Notes: generated from the letters alone by a model not told the origin. A stretch of 64,000 nucleotides of DNA from Cellulosimicrobium funkei (GCF_004519295.1 NZ_SOZH01000009.1:175891-239890); one strand, 5' to 3'; counted from the first letter of the stretch, positions 7,733-18,119 are shown. Numbers and translations are program-made.

Positions 7733-7835
7733 CTCGACCTCGCCGAACCCGGGCTCTACCTCGCCGAACCGAAGGTCTACCTCGGCGGACCAGGCCTCTA
7801 CCTCGACGAACCGCGCCTCTACCTCGGCGGGCGGG
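7733..7835. repeat. 21-bp tandem repeat array, five copies (inverted orientation)
   Basis: Five copies of CTCTACCTCG-type units (the reverse complement of the 7525 array) have cores starting at 7733, 7754, 7775, 7796 and 7817, again at exactly 21 bp. The first and third cores carry one base change each (CTCGACCTC, GTCTACCTC). About 88 bp of non-repeat sequence separates the two arrays, so transcripts across the gap could fold into a very long imperfect stem. Confidence 0.9.
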
Positions 7836-7846
7836 GCGGCCCCCCG

Positions 7847-9051
7847 TCAGGACGTGCGCAGCGCGTCCGTGAGCTTGACGCGGGCGCCGGTGCGCAGGAC
7901 GGCGTTGGAGTAGATCTTCGCCGCGAGCCACACGAGGAGGGGGATGACCGCCACGGAGAGGCCCAGCGCGACGAGGGCCTCCCACGTCTCGGCGCTGCCG
8001 AGCGCGATGCGGACCGGCATGAGCAGCGGCGAGCACAGCGGCACGTACGACAGCCAGACGACGAGCGGGTTGTCCGGCGCCCACGGCGCGACGGAGACGC
8101 CCACGATGTACGGCACGATCATGAGGAACGTGACGGGCGTGGTCACCGCGCCGACGTCCTCCTGGCGCGACACCAGCGCGCCGAGGCCGGCCATGAGCAG
8201 CGCGTAGCTGACGAAGCCGACGACGAACCACACGAGCGCCCAGGCGGCTGCGGTCCCGAGGTCGATCGTCGAGGTGTCGACGAGGCCGAGGCCGAGCGCG
8301 GTCCCGACGCCCGCGAGCACGACGAGCGCGACCTGCCCCAGCCCGACGAGGCCGATGCCGAGGACCTTGCCGGCCATGAGCTGCCACGGGCGCACGGTCG
8401 AGAGCAGGAGCTCGACGACGCGGCTCGTCTTCTCCTCGACGACGCCCTGCGCGATGAGCTGGCCGCTGATCATGATGGCCATGAAGAGCAGGATGCCGGT
8501 GACCAGGCCGGTGACGTAGCGCGCCGGGTCGAACTCGCTCGGCTCGCCGATGGTGCGCACGTCCGGCGCGGCGGTCGCGACGTCGCCCGCGACCTGGGCG
8601 GGGTCGCCCCCGAGGCTCGCGACGGCGTCGGACAGCGCGGTCTGCTGGGCGAGCGTGGTGAAGACGGCCGTGAGGCCCGACGACAGCTCGGTGTCGACGA
8701 CGACCGTGGGGGAGCCGACGCTCCCGGTGACGAGCGCGTCGAGGTCGCCGTCGCGCACCTGGGCCTCGCCCGCGGCGTCGTCCGCGACGTCGACGGTCTC
8801 GACGTCGGTCCCGAGCGTGCTCCCCGTGGTCTCGATCGCCTCGGCGAGCGCCGCGGTCTGCGGCGTGACCCCCACGCGCTCGGCGCTCGGGCCCGACCCG
8901 TTCGCGAGGTTGAGCACGACCCCGCCGAGCACGACGGCGCCGACGAGGATCACGGTCAGCCACACGAACGACTTGGAGCGCAGCCGCGTCATGATCTCGC
9001 GGCCCGCGACGAGGCGGATCGCGCCCCAGGACGTCAACGAGGTCCCCGTGC

Positions 9052-9055
<4 letters not shown>
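7847..9055 (-). CDS. ABC-2 type permease, NatB-like
   Basis: 402 residues. One N-terminal helix (VWLTVILVGAVVLGGVVLNL, about 31-50) is followed by a roughly 130-residue extracytoplasmic domain (to near 180) and then five or six helices, the layout of NatB/YhaP-type permeases. VVEEKTSRVVELLLSTVRPW near 212 is the conserved cytosolic coupling segment of this family. Its start overlaps the stop of the ATPase gene (ATGA 9052-9055). NatAB systems are described as Na+ or small-molecule exporters; the substrate here is unknown. Confidence 0.9.
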
Positions 9056-10014
<959 letters not shown>

Positions 10015-10118
10015 GCGTTCCACACAACCACGCGCGAGCGCGCGCGGCACGGGACAGATGTCACGTCCTGGCCGTGCGGGAGCAGGGGGTGCGCCCCTGC
10101 CGAGGTCGGGCCCGCCGG

Positions 10119-10802
10119 TCAGCCGAGGTGCTCGTCGCGCACCGTGGGCAGCGTCCGCGCGGCCCGCACGGCGAGGCGCAGCATCGTCCCGGTCGCCTCG
10201 TCGACGGCTGCGGCGTCGTCGCGCCGGACGGCGTCGAGCGAGACCCAGAGCAGCTCGCGGGCGAGCGCGGCGTCCTGCTCGTCGAGCCGACCGGACACCG
10301 ACTCGACGGCGCTCATCGCGACGAGCACGCGCATCACGGCCGACGTCGGGGGCGCGACGCGCACGCGCCGGATCTCCACGGCCCGGCGCAGCGCGCGACG
10401 CTCGACCCGCGTGAGGCGCGGGCCCGTCACGTGCAGGAGCACGACGGTGAGGAGCGCGGCCACGAGCCCGAGGACGGCGGCGAGGAGCAGGGTCTCGGGC
10501 GCCGCCAGGTGCCGCCCGGCGACCAGGGCGGCGAGCGCGGTCGTCACGCCCGCGACGAGACCGACCCGCACCACGTCGACCGACGCACGCCACTCCGCGT
10601 GCCGGCGCACCCGGTCGAGCTCGTAGGGCGTGAGGCCCGGGACCAGCACGTCGGTGCGCTGGACGACGCGCGCGGGCGCGCCCGGGACGTCGCCCTGCAG
10701 ACACCGTGCGGTCGTCCAGGTCACGTACCCCCAGACCGTGGGACGGATCTCGTCCCGTGGGTCGCCGTACTCCTGGTCGGCCGACCGGTCGTGCCCGTGC
10801 AT
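10119..10802 (-). CDS. two-helix membrane protein, function unknown
   Basis: 227 residues; I do not recognise the family. The cytosolic N-terminal 75 residues contain VWGYVTWTTARCLQGD. Two adjacent membrane helices at about 75-98 (VGLVAGVTTALAALVAGRHL) and 102-125 (LLLAAVLGLVAALLTVVLLH) form a hairpin. The C-terminal hundred residues are Arg- and Ala-rich helices (VERRALRRAVEIRRVRVAPP). There is no signal peptide. It lies alone between the NatAB operon and a TetR gene, all on the same strand. Confidence 0.7.
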   Translation of the reverse strand: MHGHDRSADQEYGDPRDEIRPTVWGYVTWTTARCLQGDVPGAPARVVQRTDVLVPGLTPYELDRVRRHAEWRASVDVVRVGLVAGVTTALAALVAGRHLAAPETLLLAAVLGLVAALLTVVLLHVTGPRLTRVERRALRRAVEIRRVRVAPPTSAVMRVLVAMSAVESVSGRLDEQDAALARELLWVSLDAVRRDDAAAVDEATGTMLRLAVRAARTLPTVRDEHLG

Positions 10803-10890
10803 CCGCTGCCCCGCTTCGTCGTTCTGCTCTGCCGCCAGAGAGACGGGCTGACCCCGCTGTCATGACGCGGGTTCGGGGAGCGGATCTGCG

Positions 10891-11526
10891 TCAGGACCTC
10901 GTGGTGATGAGGTGCGGCCGCTTCTCCATGTCCGCGAGGCCGTTCCAGGCGAGGTTGACGAGGTGCGCCGCGACCTCCGTCTTCTTGGGGGAGCGCGCGT
11001 CGAGCCAGTACTGACCGGTGAGGGCGACCATGCCGACGAGCATCTGCGCGTAGATGGGCGCGACCTTCGGGTCGAGGCCGCGCGTGCGGAACTGGTGCGC
11101 CAGGAGGTGCTCGACCTGCGTCGCGACGTCGCCGATGAGGCTCGAGAAGGTGCCCGTGGCCTGCGCGACGGGGGAGTCGCGCACGAGGATCCGGAAGCCG
11201 TCCTCCGACGCCTCGATGTAGGACAGGAGGGCGAGCGCGGTGCGCTCCAGCAGCACCTTCGGGTGACCGCCCTCGTCGAGCGCGCCCGACAGCGCCGCGG
11301 TGAGCGCCTGCACCTCGCGGTCCACGACGACCGCGTAGATGCCCTCCTTGCCGCCGAAGTGCTCGTACACGACGGGCTTGGACACCTCGGCGCGCGCGGC
11401 GATCTCCTCGACGCTCGTCCCCTCGAACCCCTTCTCGGCGAACAGCTTGCGGCTGACGGCGAGCAGCTGCTCGCGCCGCTGGCTCGCGGTCATGCGGGAT
11501 CGGGGGGTGCGCCTGGAGTCTGCCAC
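10891..11526 (-). CDS. TetR/AcrR family transcriptional regulator
   Basis: 211 residues from GTG 11526; an alternative ATG at 11493 (MTASQRREQLL) would give 200. The HTH covers about residues 15-65: QRREQLLAVSRKLFAEKGFE, TSVEEIAARAEVSKPVVYEH, FGGKEGIY, a textbook TetR DNA-binding domain. The ligand domain contains LLSYIEASEDGFRILVRDSP. A TetR gene also lies near glmU and mfd in mycobacteria (Rv1019), so this is part of the conserved backbone rather than of the exporter block. The target is unknown. Confidence 0.9.
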   Translation of the reverse strand: MADSRRTPRSRMTASQRREQLLAVSRKLFAEKGFEGTSVEEIAARAEVSKPVVYEHFGGKEGIYAVVVDREVQALTAALSGALDEGGHPKVLLERTALALLSYIEASEDGFRILVRDSPVAQATGTFSSLIGDVATQVEHLLAHQFRTRGLDPKVAPIYAQMLVGMVALTGQYWLDARSPKKTEVAAHLVNLAWNGLADMEKRPHLITTRS

Positions 11527-11805
11527 GGGTCCATCATGCCGTGCGGGCGGTCGCCGCAGCCGGAGGGTCCGCGCCCGCCGGCGCGGGCGTCGTCGGGCGG
11601 GCGCGCGCGGGTGTGGTGCGGGCCACGCCCCGCGTCCGGTGCGGATGGGGCGAGACGGGCACGCGCGGCGTCGGGCACGGGGACCGACCTGGCAGACTGT
11701 TCCCGGACCCGGCCCGCCCGCCGCGGCCCGGGTCGAACCGGGGGCGCGGCGACGGGCAGGTGACGTGCACGTGCCGAGCACGTGAGACGGCGTCGCCGGG
11801 TCCGG
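11527..11805. other. intergenic, no gene seen
   Basis: 279 bp between the TetR start and the tRNA-Gln. No open frame with typical coding character was found on either strand. It must contain the promoter of the tRNA-Gln/glmU transcript and probably that of the TetR gene, but I see no convincing -35/-10 pair. Confidence 0.5.
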
Positions 11806-11877
11806 TCCGCCTTGGTGTAATCGGCAGCACAAGGGTTTTTGGTGCCCTTGGTCCAGGTTCGAGTCCTGGGGGCGGAG
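11806..11877 (+). tRNA. tRNA-Gln (anticodon TTG)
   Basis: 72 nt. Acceptor TCCGCCT/GGGCGGA pairs over 7 bp with one T-G. The D-arm contains AATCGGCAGC. The anticodon stem AGGGT/GCCCT holds the loop TTTTGGT, anticodon TTG at 11839-11841. The T-arm is CCAGG-TTCGAGT-CCTGG. CCA is not encoded. It ends 30 bp before the glmU start with no terminator between, so a joint transcript is likely. Confidence 0.95.
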
Positions 11878-11907
11878 CTCGTGCCACCGATCCCGAGGGG
11901 AACACCC

Positions 11908-13587
11908 ATGGAAGCTCAGCAGGGCACCGACACCACCGTCGCCCCCGCTGCCGTGATCGTCCTCGCCGCAGGCGAGGGCACGCGGATGAAGTCGTCCACC
12001 CCCAAGATGCTGCACACGCTCGCGGGCCGCAGCCTGCTCGGGCACGTGCTCGTCGCGGCGCGCTCGCTCGACCCGGCCCTGCTCGCCGTCGTCGTGCGGC
12101 ACGAGCGCGACCGCGTCGCCGAGCACGCGGTGTCGGTCGACCCGGACGCGGTCGTCGTGGACCAGGACGAGATCCCGGGGACGGGCCGCGCCGTGCAGTG
12201 CGCGCTCGTCGCGCTCGACGCGAAGGCGCACGCGCAGGCGCTCGTCCACGGCGTGCCCGACGGCGAGGAGGGGCGCGGCGTCGGCGACGGCCTCGAGGGC
12301 CCCGTGGTCGTCACCGCGGGCGACACCCCGCTGCTCGACGGCGGCACCCTCGCCCAGCTCCTCGCGGCGCACGTCGCCGACGGCAACGCCGTGACGATGC
12401 TGACGACGCAGCTCGACGACGCGACGGGCTACGGCCGCGTCGTGCGCGACGACGCGACCGGCGACGTCCTGCGCATCGTCGAGCACAAGGACGCGTCGGC
12501 CGACGAGCTCGCGATCCGCGAGATCAACGCGTCGATCTACGTCTTCGACGCCGCCGTCCTGCGACGCGGGCTCGGCACGCTCGGCCGCGACAACGCGCAG
12601 GGCGAGGTCTACCTGACGGACGTCGTCGCCGCGGCGCGCGCCGAGGGCGGCGTCGTGCGGGCGCTCGTCTCGGACGACCCGACGGTCGTCGAGGGCGTCA
12701 ACGACCGCGTGCAGCTCGCGACGCTGCGCGCCGAGCTCAACCGCCGGATCCTCGAGGACTGGATGCGCGCGGGCGTGACGGTCGTCGACCCGGCCACGAC
12801 GTGGGTCGACGTCGACGTCGAGCTCGCGCGCGACGTGACGCTGCTCCCGGGGACGCAGCTCCACGGCGCGACGGTCGTCGCCGAGGGCGCGACGGTCGGC
12901 CCGGACACCACGCTCACCGACACCGAGGTCGGCGCCGGCGCGACCGTGACCCGCACGCACGGCTCGCTCGCGGTCCTGGGCGCGGGGACGTCCGTCGGCC
13001 CGTTCGCGTACCTGCGGCCCGGCACCGTGCTCGGTGCGCAGGGCAAGATCGGCACGTTCGTCGAGACGAAGAACGCGGAGATCGGCGAGGGGTCGAAGAT
13101 CCCGCACCTGTCCTACGTCGGCGACGCGACCATCGGCGACCACACGAACATCGGCGCCGCGTCGGTCACGGTCAACTACGACGGCGTGCACAAGCACCGC
13201 ACCGTCATCGGCTCGCACGCCCGCACCGGCGCGGACAACATGTTCGTCGCGCCCGTGAGCGTCGGCGACGGCGCGTACACCGCCGCCGGGTCCGTCATCC
13301 GCCGCGACGTGCCCGCGGGCGCGCTCGGCGTGAGCGGGGGCCAGCAGCGCAACATCGAGGGCTGGGTCGAGCGCCGTCGCGCCGGCACGCCCGCCGCCGA
13401 GGCCGCGGCCGCCGCGCGCGCCGCGGACCCGGAGGCGCCCCCGCTCGGGGCGCAGGCGCAGGCCCAGCTCGCGGACCAGAGCGCCGCCGCGACGGCCGAC
13501 CGCCCCACCCCGCCGCCGCCCGCGCCCGAGCTCGAGCACACGCTCGAGGCGCTGCGTGGCGGTCGTCCCGCCACCACGACAGACTGA
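11908..13587 (+). CDS. glmU: bifunctional UDP-GlcNAc pyrophosphorylase/GlcN-1-P acetyltransferase
   Basis: 559 residues; bacterial GlmU is usually 450-490. The uridyltransferase motif [15 protein letters not shown] is at residues 19-33, followed by [11 protein letters not shown] and [10 protein letters not shown]. The left-handed beta-helix acetyltransferase domain runs from about 260, with [38 protein letters not shown] and [11 protein letters not shown]. It makes UDP-GlcNAc for peptidoglycan and glycans in the cytosol. The last 65 residues are an Ala/Pro-rich tail beyond the catalytic fold. The start follows GAGGGGAACACCC. It lies 67 bp upstream of prs in a conserved pair. Confidence 0.98.
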   Translation: MEAQQGTDTTVAPAAVIVLAAGEGTRMKSSTPKMLHTLAGRSLLGHVLVAARSLDPALLAVVVRHERDRVAEHAVSVDPDAVVVDQDEIPGTGRAVQCALVALDAKAHAQALVHGVPDGEEGRGVGDGLEGPVVVTAGDTPLLDGGTLAQLLAAHVADGNAVTMLTTQLDDATGYGRVVRDDATGDVLRIVEHKDASADELAIREINASIYVFDAAVLRRGLGTLGRDNAQGEVYLTDVVAAARAEGGVVRALVSDDPTVVEGVNDRVQLATLRAELNRRILEDWMRAGVTVVDPATTWVDVDVELARDVTLLPGTQLHGATVVAEGATVGPDTTLTDTEVGAGATVTRTHGSLAVLGAGTSVGPFAYLRPGTVLGAQGKIGTFVETKNAEIGEGSKIPHLSYVGDATIGDHTNIGAASVTVNYDGVHKHRTVIGSHARTGADNMFVAPVSVGDGAYTAAGSVIRRDVPAGALGVSGGQQRNIEGWVERRRAGTPAAEAAAAARAADPEAPPLGAQAQAQLADQSAAATADRPTPPPPAPELEHTLEALRGGRPATTTD

Positions 13588-13654
13588 CCGCGACCGGCCA
13601 GCCGACCTCAGACCTACCCCGCACCCGGAAACCCCACCGAAGGAACCCACTGGT

Positions 13655-14638
13655 ATGAGCAGCACGATCGCCGGCAACGGGGAGAAGTCCCTCGTCCTCG
13701 CCTCGGGGCGCGCGCACCCCGAGCTGGCCAACGACGTCGCGCGGGAGCTGGGCATCGACCTGCTGCCCACGACCGCGTACGACTTCGCGAACGGCGAGAT
13801 CTACGTCCGGTTCGGCGAGTCGGTGCGCGGCTCGGACGTCTTCATCCTCCAGAGCCACACCGCGCCGATCAACCAGTGGATCATGGAGCAGCTGCTCATG
13901 GTCGACGCCGCGAAGCGCGCCTCGGCCCGCACGATCACCGTGGTGCAGCCGTTCTACGGGTACGCCCGCCAGGACAAGAAGCACCGCGGTCGCGAGCCGA
14001 TCTCGGCGCGCCTCATGTCCGACCTGTTCACCGCCGCGGGCGCCGACCGCCTCATGAGCGTCGACCTGCACGCCGCGCAGACGCAGGGCTTCTTCGACGG
14101 GCCGGTCGACCACCTGTGGGCGATGCCGATCCTCACCGACTACGTGCGCTCGCGCGTCGACACGTCGAACGTCACGGTCGTCTCGCCCGATGCGGGCCGC
14201 ATCCGCGTCGCCGAGCAGTGGGCCGCGAAGCTCGGGGGCGGGCCGCTCGCGTTCGTCCACAAGACGCGCGACGTCACGCGCCCGAACCAGGCCGTCGCGA
14301 ACCGCGTCGTGGGTGACGTCGAGGGCCGCGACTGCGTGCTCGTCGACGACCTCATCGACACCGGCGGCACGATCGCCGAGGCCGTGCGCGTCATCCTCGC
14401 CGCGGGCGCGCGGTCGGTCATCGTGGCCGCGACGCACGGCGTGCTGTCCGACCCGGCGGCCCAGCGCCTGTCCGAGTGCGGGGCGAGCGAGGTCGTCATC
14501 ACGGACACGCTGCCCATCGCGGCGGACAAGCAGTTCCCGCAGCTCACGGTGCTCTCCATCGCGCCGCTCATCGCGCGCGCGATCCGCGAGGTGTTCGACG
14601 ACGGCTCGGTCACCTCGCTGTTCGACGGCAACAGCTGA
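13655..14638 (+). CDS. prs: ribose-phosphate pyrophosphokinase
   Basis: 327 residues. It makes PRPP from ribose 5-phosphate and ATP for nucleotides, His, Trp and, in actinobacteria, decaprenylphosphoryl-arabinose. Seen: FANGEIYVRFGESVRGSDVF, QPFYGYARQDKKHRGREPIS with the catalytic lysine region and flexible loop, metal-binding VDLHAAQTQGFFD near 135, and the PRPP loop LVDDLIDTGGTIAEA near 225-238. Start ATG follows GAAGGAACCCACTGGT. Downstream of glmU and probably cotranscribed. It converges with the next gene, with only 3 bp between the two stop codons and no hairpin. Confidence 0.98.
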   Translation: MSSTIAGNGEKSLVLASGRAHPELANDVARELGIDLLPTTAYDFANGEIYVRFGESVRGSDVFILQSHTAPINQWIMEQLLMVDAAKRASARTITVVQPFYGYARQDKKHRGREPISARLMSDLFTAAGADRLMSVDLHAAQTQGFFDGPVDHLWAMPILTDYVRSRVDTSNVTVVSPDAGRIRVAEQWAAKLGGGPLAFVHKTRDVTRPNQAVANRVVGDVEGRDCVLVDDLIDTGGTIAEAVRVILAAGARSVIVAATHGVLSDPAAQRLSECGASEVVITDTLPIAADKQFPQLTVLSIAPLIARAIREVFDDGSVTSLFDGNS

Positions 14639-14641
14639 GGC

Positions 14642-17338
14642 TCAGCCCAGCCACCCGGCCAGCGCGGTGCGCAGCCGGTCGCGCTCCGACGGGGTGAGCC
14701 GCAGGCGCACGACGCGCGACCGCACGGCGCGGGCGACGTCGTCGGGAAGCCCCTCCTGGGGCAGGGCGCCCACGTCGTGCGCGAGCAGCACGTCGAGCAC
14801 GTCGCAGCGGCCCGGGAGCGCCGGGAGGTCCGCCGCGAGGTGCGCGGCGGCGCGCACCCTCGCGGCCTCCTCGGGCGTCGTCCCGAGGAGCGCCGCGAGG
14901 TCGGGCGGGGGGACCGCCACGATCCGCTGCTCCGTCGTCAGGCCCCACGCGCGCAGGGCCGGCGCGTACCGGGCGAACGGCGCGACGGAGAGCAGGTCGA
15001 GAGGGTCCTGGCCGAACTCCGCGGCGTACTCCGGCCGCTCGCGGTACGCGGCCAGCATCGGGTCGTCGTGGAGCCACGTGCGCAGGTCGGCGAGCACGAC
15101 CGCGCGCCGCAGGTGGTCGGTCGTGCGGAGCGCGTCCGCGGCATCGAGCGGCTTCGTGCGGACGGCGTACGTGCACGCCAGGTTGTACTCGCCGGTCGGG
15201 GTCGTGGGGGACGGCGCGTCCGTGCCCTCGGGGTCGCGGGCCAGGGCGGCCCGGTAGGCGCGCCGCAGGCGCTCCCGGGGCGTCTCGGCCGTCTCGCTCG
15301 GCTCGGCCCGCTCGCCCGGCTCCGTCCCCGGTGCCGTCGGCACCCGTTGCGGTGCCACGGGCTCCAGCGCCCGGGCCGCGACCTCCGCCTGGAGGTAGAG
15401 GCTCTCGACGGCGTCCTGGAGCCGGACGACGAGCGCGTCCTCCCGCCCCGCGGCACGCTCCACCGCGAGCGCCTCCAGCAGCGCGCGGACCGCGTCGACG
15501 GCGGTCGCGTCGAGCCTGCCTGCCGGGTCGTCCCCGTCGCGGCCCGGGGCGAAGCACGCGTTGACCGTCGTCGCGGCGCGCGAGTACTGGGCCCGCAGCC
15601 GCAGCGAGCGGTACCCGCTGCGGCCCTCGCTCCGCGTGACGAACCGGTCGAGCCAGCGGCCGTACGCGTCGAGGTCCTCGCGCAGGGTGTGGTGCCGGCC
15701 CTCGGCGTGCGCGAGGGCGACCTGGGCCAGGTCGTTGCGCGGGTCGACGTCGACGGCGCGCGCGAGGAGCTCCCGCTCCCGGTCCGGCGCGTCGGTGAGG
15801 TCGCTCTGGGCGACGTACTGGAGGGCGAGGCTGCGCCACGACGTCGCCCCGCACAGCCCCTCGAAGCCCGCGTGGTGGCGTGCCAGCGTCAGCAGCACGA
15901 CGGCCGCCGCGGCGCGGTAGAGGTCGACCTGCGCCGCGGCGGCGGCCGACGTCGGGTCGTCGGGGTCGAACCGCAGGAGCCCCGCCCGGTCGAGCGCGGC
16001 GGAGCCCGCGGCCCGTCCGTTCCTGGTGACGACGACGGCCAGGTGGTCGGCGTCCCGCTCCTCGACCGTGACCCGCCAGGGGACCGAACCGACGACGCCC
16101 TGGGCCAGGCTGACGACCGCCTTGACGAACGCGCCCTGGGGCAGCTCGGACAGCGCGGACCCGCTGAGGGCGCTGATGTCCGTGCCGCGGGGCACCTCCA
16201 GGCCGCGCGGCGGCTCGGCGCCCAGCTCGCCCAGGAGCGCGACGAGGCGCGCCCCGCCCGTCCCCTCGTGCGACGTCGTCCGGTCGCCCGAGCGGCCCGA
16301 CGTCACCTCGATCGTCAGCCGCAGCCGGGTCGCGAGGACCGTGGCGACGAGGAGCACGCCGAGCGCCGCCAGGACGGCCCCCGCCACGAGGGACCCCGCC
16401 GCGACGGGCCCTGCCGCGACGGTGCCCGGGCCCCCGAGGGCGCGGGCCGAGAGCACGACGGCCGCGACCGCGGCGACGCCGGCCACGGCGGTCGCCCACG
16501 CCCACCAGCGGGTGCGGTCGGGGCCGGCACCCGGCGCGACGAGCCGCCCGAGGGCGAGCGCCACCGCCACGACACCGGCGACGAACCCGAGCACGAGGAC
16601 CACGACCGCGAGGGTCACGCCCGCGACGCCGGAGCCCGTCCATGTGCTCGCGCCCGCGGCGGGACCCCACACGAGGAGCGCCGCGCCGGCGACGAGGGCG
16701 CCCCACCCGGCGGCGCCCGCGCGCACGCGCTCTCCCGCGGACAGGACGGGCCAGCGCAGCGTGACGGGGACGACGAGCCGCGCGACGACGGCGAGCACGA
16801 GGACGCCGACGAGGAGCGCGAGCAGGAGCGGACCCAGGGGGGAGACCGCCTCGACGAACCCGTCCCAGGCGGACGCCGCGCGGTCCGGGACCGTCGTCTC
16901 CTCCTCCTGCGCCGCGCGGACCACGGCGGCGGCCCGCGCGTCCTGCGCGTCGAGCGCGAGCGCCTGCTCCGCGCGGGCCTGCGCGGCGGCCCAGGACTCG
17001 GCCTCCCCGGACGTCGGCCGCACCCCGCCGGGCTCGAGGGCCTCCGCCTCGGCGGCGAGCGTCGCGGCGGTGTCCCGCGCGGCGACCGCCGCGTCCCGCA
17101 CGTCGGCGCACGCCGTGGCCCGCGCCGCCGGGTCCGCGAGGGACGAGGCCGTCGCGCGGTAGGCGTCGACCAGCGCGACCGCGTCCCGGGGGCGGGAGTC
17201 GTCGAGCAGCGCGAGCGCGTCGGCGCACGCGCGCGGCGTCGTGGCGGCCGGGTCGGTGCCCGCGGCGTCCGCGGCGGCCACCCCCGGGGAGGGGGCGAGC
17301 GCGACGAGCAGCGCCGCGAGCGCGAGGAGACGTCTCAC
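14642..17338 (-). CDS. large multi-helix membrane protein, function unknown
   Basis: 898 residues from GTG 17338, which follows GGGAGGTCCGC. I do not recognise the family. The N-terminus is a signal peptide (VRRLLALAALLVALAPSPGV). An extracellular Ala-rich helical domain reaches about residue 155, and five predicted helices lie between about 165 and 330 (LLLALLVGVLVLAVVARLVV; LAVVVLVLGFVAGVVAVALA; WAWATAVAGVAAVAAVVLSA). The rest, 340-898, is cytosolic and mainly helical. It has TPR-like pieces (LLARAVDVDPRNDLAQVALA) and a C-terminal region resembling helix-hairpin-helix repeats (LAALLGTTPEEAARVRAAAH). Its promoter is shared divergently with the SIMPL gene and contains a perfect TCACCCGGGTGA palindrome. 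Confidence 0.75.
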   Translation of the reverse strand: MRRLLALAALLVALAPSPGVAAADAAGTDPAATTPRACADALALLDDSRPRDAVALVDAYRATASSLADPAARATACADVRDAAVAARDTAATLAAEAEALEPGGVRPTSGEAESWAAAQARAEQALALDAQDARAAAVVRAAQEEETTVPDRAASAWDGFVEAVSPLGPLLLALLVGVLVLAVVARLVVPVTLRWPVLSAGERVRAGAAGWGALVAGAALLVWGPAAGASTWTGSGVAGVTLAVVVLVLGFVAGVVAVALALGRLVAPGAGPDRTRWWAWATAVAGVAAVAAVVLSARALGGPGTVAAGPVAAGSLVAGAVLAALGVLLVATVLATRLRLTIEVTSGRSGDRTTSHEGTGGARLVALLGELGAEPPRGLEVPRGTDISALSGSALSELPQGAFVKAVVSLAQGVVGSVPWRVTVEERDADHLAVVVTRNGRAAGSAALDRAGLLRFDPDDPTSAAAAAQVDLYRAAAAVVLLTLARHHAGFEGLCGATSWRSLALQYVAQSDLTDAPDRERELLARAVDVDPRNDLAQVALAHAEGRHHTLREDLDAYGRWLDRFVTRSEGRSGYRSLRLRAQYSRAATTVNACFAPGRDGDDPAGRLDATAVDAVRALLEALAVERAAGREDALVVRLQDAVESLYLQAEVAARALEPVAPQRVPTAPGTEPGERAEPSETAETPRERLRRAYRAALARDPEGTDAPSPTTPTGEYNLACTYAVRTKPLDAADALRTTDHLRRAVVLADLRTWLHDDPMLAAYRERPEYAAEFGQDPLDLLSVAPFARYAPALRAWGLTTEQRIVAVPPPDLAALLGTTPEEAARVRAAAHLAADLPALPGRCDVLDVLLAHDVGALPQEGLPDDVARAVRSRVVRLRLTPSERDRLRTALAGWLG

Positions 17339-17421
17339 GCGGACCTCCCGGGTGCGGGACGGGCACGACGTCGTGCCCCTCTGACACGAGAGTGGCAGGC
17401 CGCGGGCCGTCCGTGCCGCCC

Positions 17422-17433
17422 TCACCCGGGTGA
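17422..17433. promoter_or_regulatory. CCCGGGTGA palindrome, copy 1
   Basis: TCACCCGGGTGA, a perfect 12-bp palindrome, lies between the divergent large membrane protein (17338) and SIMPL gene (17466). It is the same element as at 18921, 21964 and 29649. Confidence 0.55.
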
Positions 17434-17465
17434 AACGGGAGCGACGCCGGGCGGTCCGTGCGAGC

Positions 17466-18119
17466 ATGACGGCCATGAACGGCTCTGGGGTGACGACCAC
17501 CGGTCAGGGAGCGGTGACGGTCACGCCGGACGTCGCCGTCGTCGAGCTCGGCGCCGAGGCGAGCGCGCCCGGCGTCCAGGACGCGCTCGACCGCGCCAAC
17601 GCCGGGCTCGCCGCGGCGCGGGACGCGCTCGTCGCGCACGGCGTCGCGCCGTCCGACCTGCGCACGTCGCAGACGTCCACGTGGACCGAGCAGCGCGAGG
17701 ACGGCCCCCGCACGACCGCCCGCCTCACGCTGCGCGCGACGCTGCGCGACGTGGGGGCGAGCGGCGAGGTCGTGCGCGCCGCGCTCGACGCCGCCGGCCC
17801 GGTGGGCCGGCTCGACTCGACCAGCCTCGCCGTGGGGGACCCCGGCCCGCTCGCGGCCGCGGCGCGCGAGGCCGCGTTCGCCGACGCCCGCGCCCGCGCC
17901 GAGCAGTACGCTCGCCTCGCGGGCCGCTCGCTCGGCCCGGTCGTCGAGATCCGGGAGGACGACGGCGCGCCCGCCCCGGTGGCGCGCGTCCTCGCGGCGA
18001 AGGCGACGAGCGACGCGCTCGTCGTGGAGCCGGGCCGCCAGGAGGTCCGCGCGACCGTCACCGTCCGGTGGGAGCTCGCCGACCCGGCGGACCGGGGCCC
18101 GGCGTCGCCGACGGCGTGA
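17466..18119 (+). CDS. SIMPL domain (DUF541) protein
   Basis: 217 residues from ATG 17466; ATG 17475 is an equally possible start. The family is recognised by GVTTTGQGAVTVTPDVAVVE (beta strand with GxGxVxxxPD), the helix QDALDRANAGLAAARDALVA with GVAPSDLRTSQTSTWT, and the C-terminal ARARAEQYARLAGRSLGPVV. SIMPL/BP26 proteins in other bacteria are often periplasmic or membrane-bound; this one lacks a signal peptide and should be cytosolic. Function is poorly understood. It is divergent from the 898-residue membrane protein and close to a GPP34 gene. Confidence 0.85.
   Translation: MTAMNGSGVTTTGQGAVTVTPDVAVVELGAEASAPGVQDALDRANAGLAAARDALVAHGVAPSDLRTSQTSTWTEQREDGPRTTARLTLRATLRDVGASGEVVRAALDAAGPVGRLDSTSLAVGDPGPLAAAAREAAFADARARAEQYARLAGRSLGPVVEIREDDGAPAPVARVLAAKATSDALVVEPGRQEVRATVTVRWELADPADRGPASPTA

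Noticed and set aside
7525..7835. CRISPR array
   Set aside because: Units are directly adjacent with no unique spacers, there are two opposed orientations, and no cas genes are near.
7578..7913. Arg/Val-rich open frames through the 21-bp arrays that encode heptapeptide repeats
   Set aside because: 21 is a multiple of three, so any frame repeats. There is no ribosome site, no conserved start and the frames run into the antisense of the NatB-like gene.
13588..13654. A separate promoter for prs
   Set aside because: No -10-like box was seen in the 67-bp gap; cotranscription with glmU is simpler.
17430..17500. Longer versions of the 898-residue membrane protein starting near 17500
   Set aside because: They would add an Arg-rich stretch in front of a clear signal peptide. 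GTG 17338 has GGGAGGTCC in front of it.
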